Below are positions 6,006-6,016 of a stretch of DNA of 6,016 bases, piece by piece. The stretch lies in the NCBI GenBank assembly GCA_011372825.1, contig DSAK01000091.1, positions 1-6,016 of the forward strand, in the 5' to 3' direction. Positions within the stretch are counted from its first letter, which is position 1. Each line of letters opens with the position of its first letter. Source of the stretch: Campylobacterota bacterium (GTDB lineage Bacteria; Campylobacterota; Campylobacteria; Campylobacterales; Sulfurovaceae). The translations under genes were made by a program, and so were the position numbers. Under the pieces are notes generated by a model. That model made no database searches, was not told the DNA's origin, and saw nothing but the letters and a program-made list of their open reading frames with translations.

Positions 6006-6016
6006 GTGGGAAGAAA

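Noticed and set aside
1..6016. A novel defence, mobile or CRISPR system.
   Set aside because: All coding space is taken by recognisable housekeeping families in a conserved order, and no repeats, integrases, transposases or compositionally distinct islands are visible.

Overview
The window reads as an ordinary chromosomal housekeeping segment of a Campylobacterota (epsilonproteobacterial) genome. The evidence is a fused IspD-IspF enzyme that ends in the FDWTRL tail I recall from Campylobacter IspDF, an AT-rich composition, and the gene order. The order mrp / ispDF / atypical response regulator / ATP-sulfurylase homologue / pgpA matches, from memory, the Campylobacter jejuni Cj1606c-Cj1610 block. 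A thiC gene is inserted on the mrp side. That insertion and the overall protein flavour suggest a free-living Sulfurimonas- or Sulfuricurvum-like relative rather than a host-adapted Campylobacter or Helicobacter. The genus is an inference. No mobile element, CRISPR array, tRNA, rRNA or phage signal is visible.

Layout. Two divergent transcription units flank a 198-bp AT-rich intergenic region (2085-2282). The minus-strand unit is thiC (732-2084) followed after 13 bp by mrp/apbC (718 down to the window edge, 3' end missing). The plus-strand unit is ispDF (2283-3425), an HP1021/Cj1608-type orphan response regulator (3422-4303, 4-bp overlap), a degenerate ATP-sulfurylase homologue (4281-5471, 23-bp overlap) and pgpA (5486-5986, 14-bp gap). 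A small AU-rich hairpin follows pgpA. There is no gene-free stretch longer than 300 bases.

How the genes fit together. ThiC is a [4Fe-4S] radical-SAM enzyme that makes the thiamine pyrimidine, and Mrp/ApbC is an Fe-S cluster carrier ATPase, so this pair has a direct biochemical rationale. The plus-strand unit joins MEP isoprenoid synthesis (IspDF) and phosphatidylglycerol synthesis (PgpA) to a non-canonical regulator. That regulator's family is known in Helicobacter and Campylobacter as a redox-responsive transcription factor that also binds the replication origin. The most interesting items are the regulator, which has Ser in place of the phospho-Asp and what looks like an eroded AAA+ domain, and its neighbour, a sulfurylase-fold protein that has lost most of the sulfate- and ATP-binding signature while keeping its probable zinc site.
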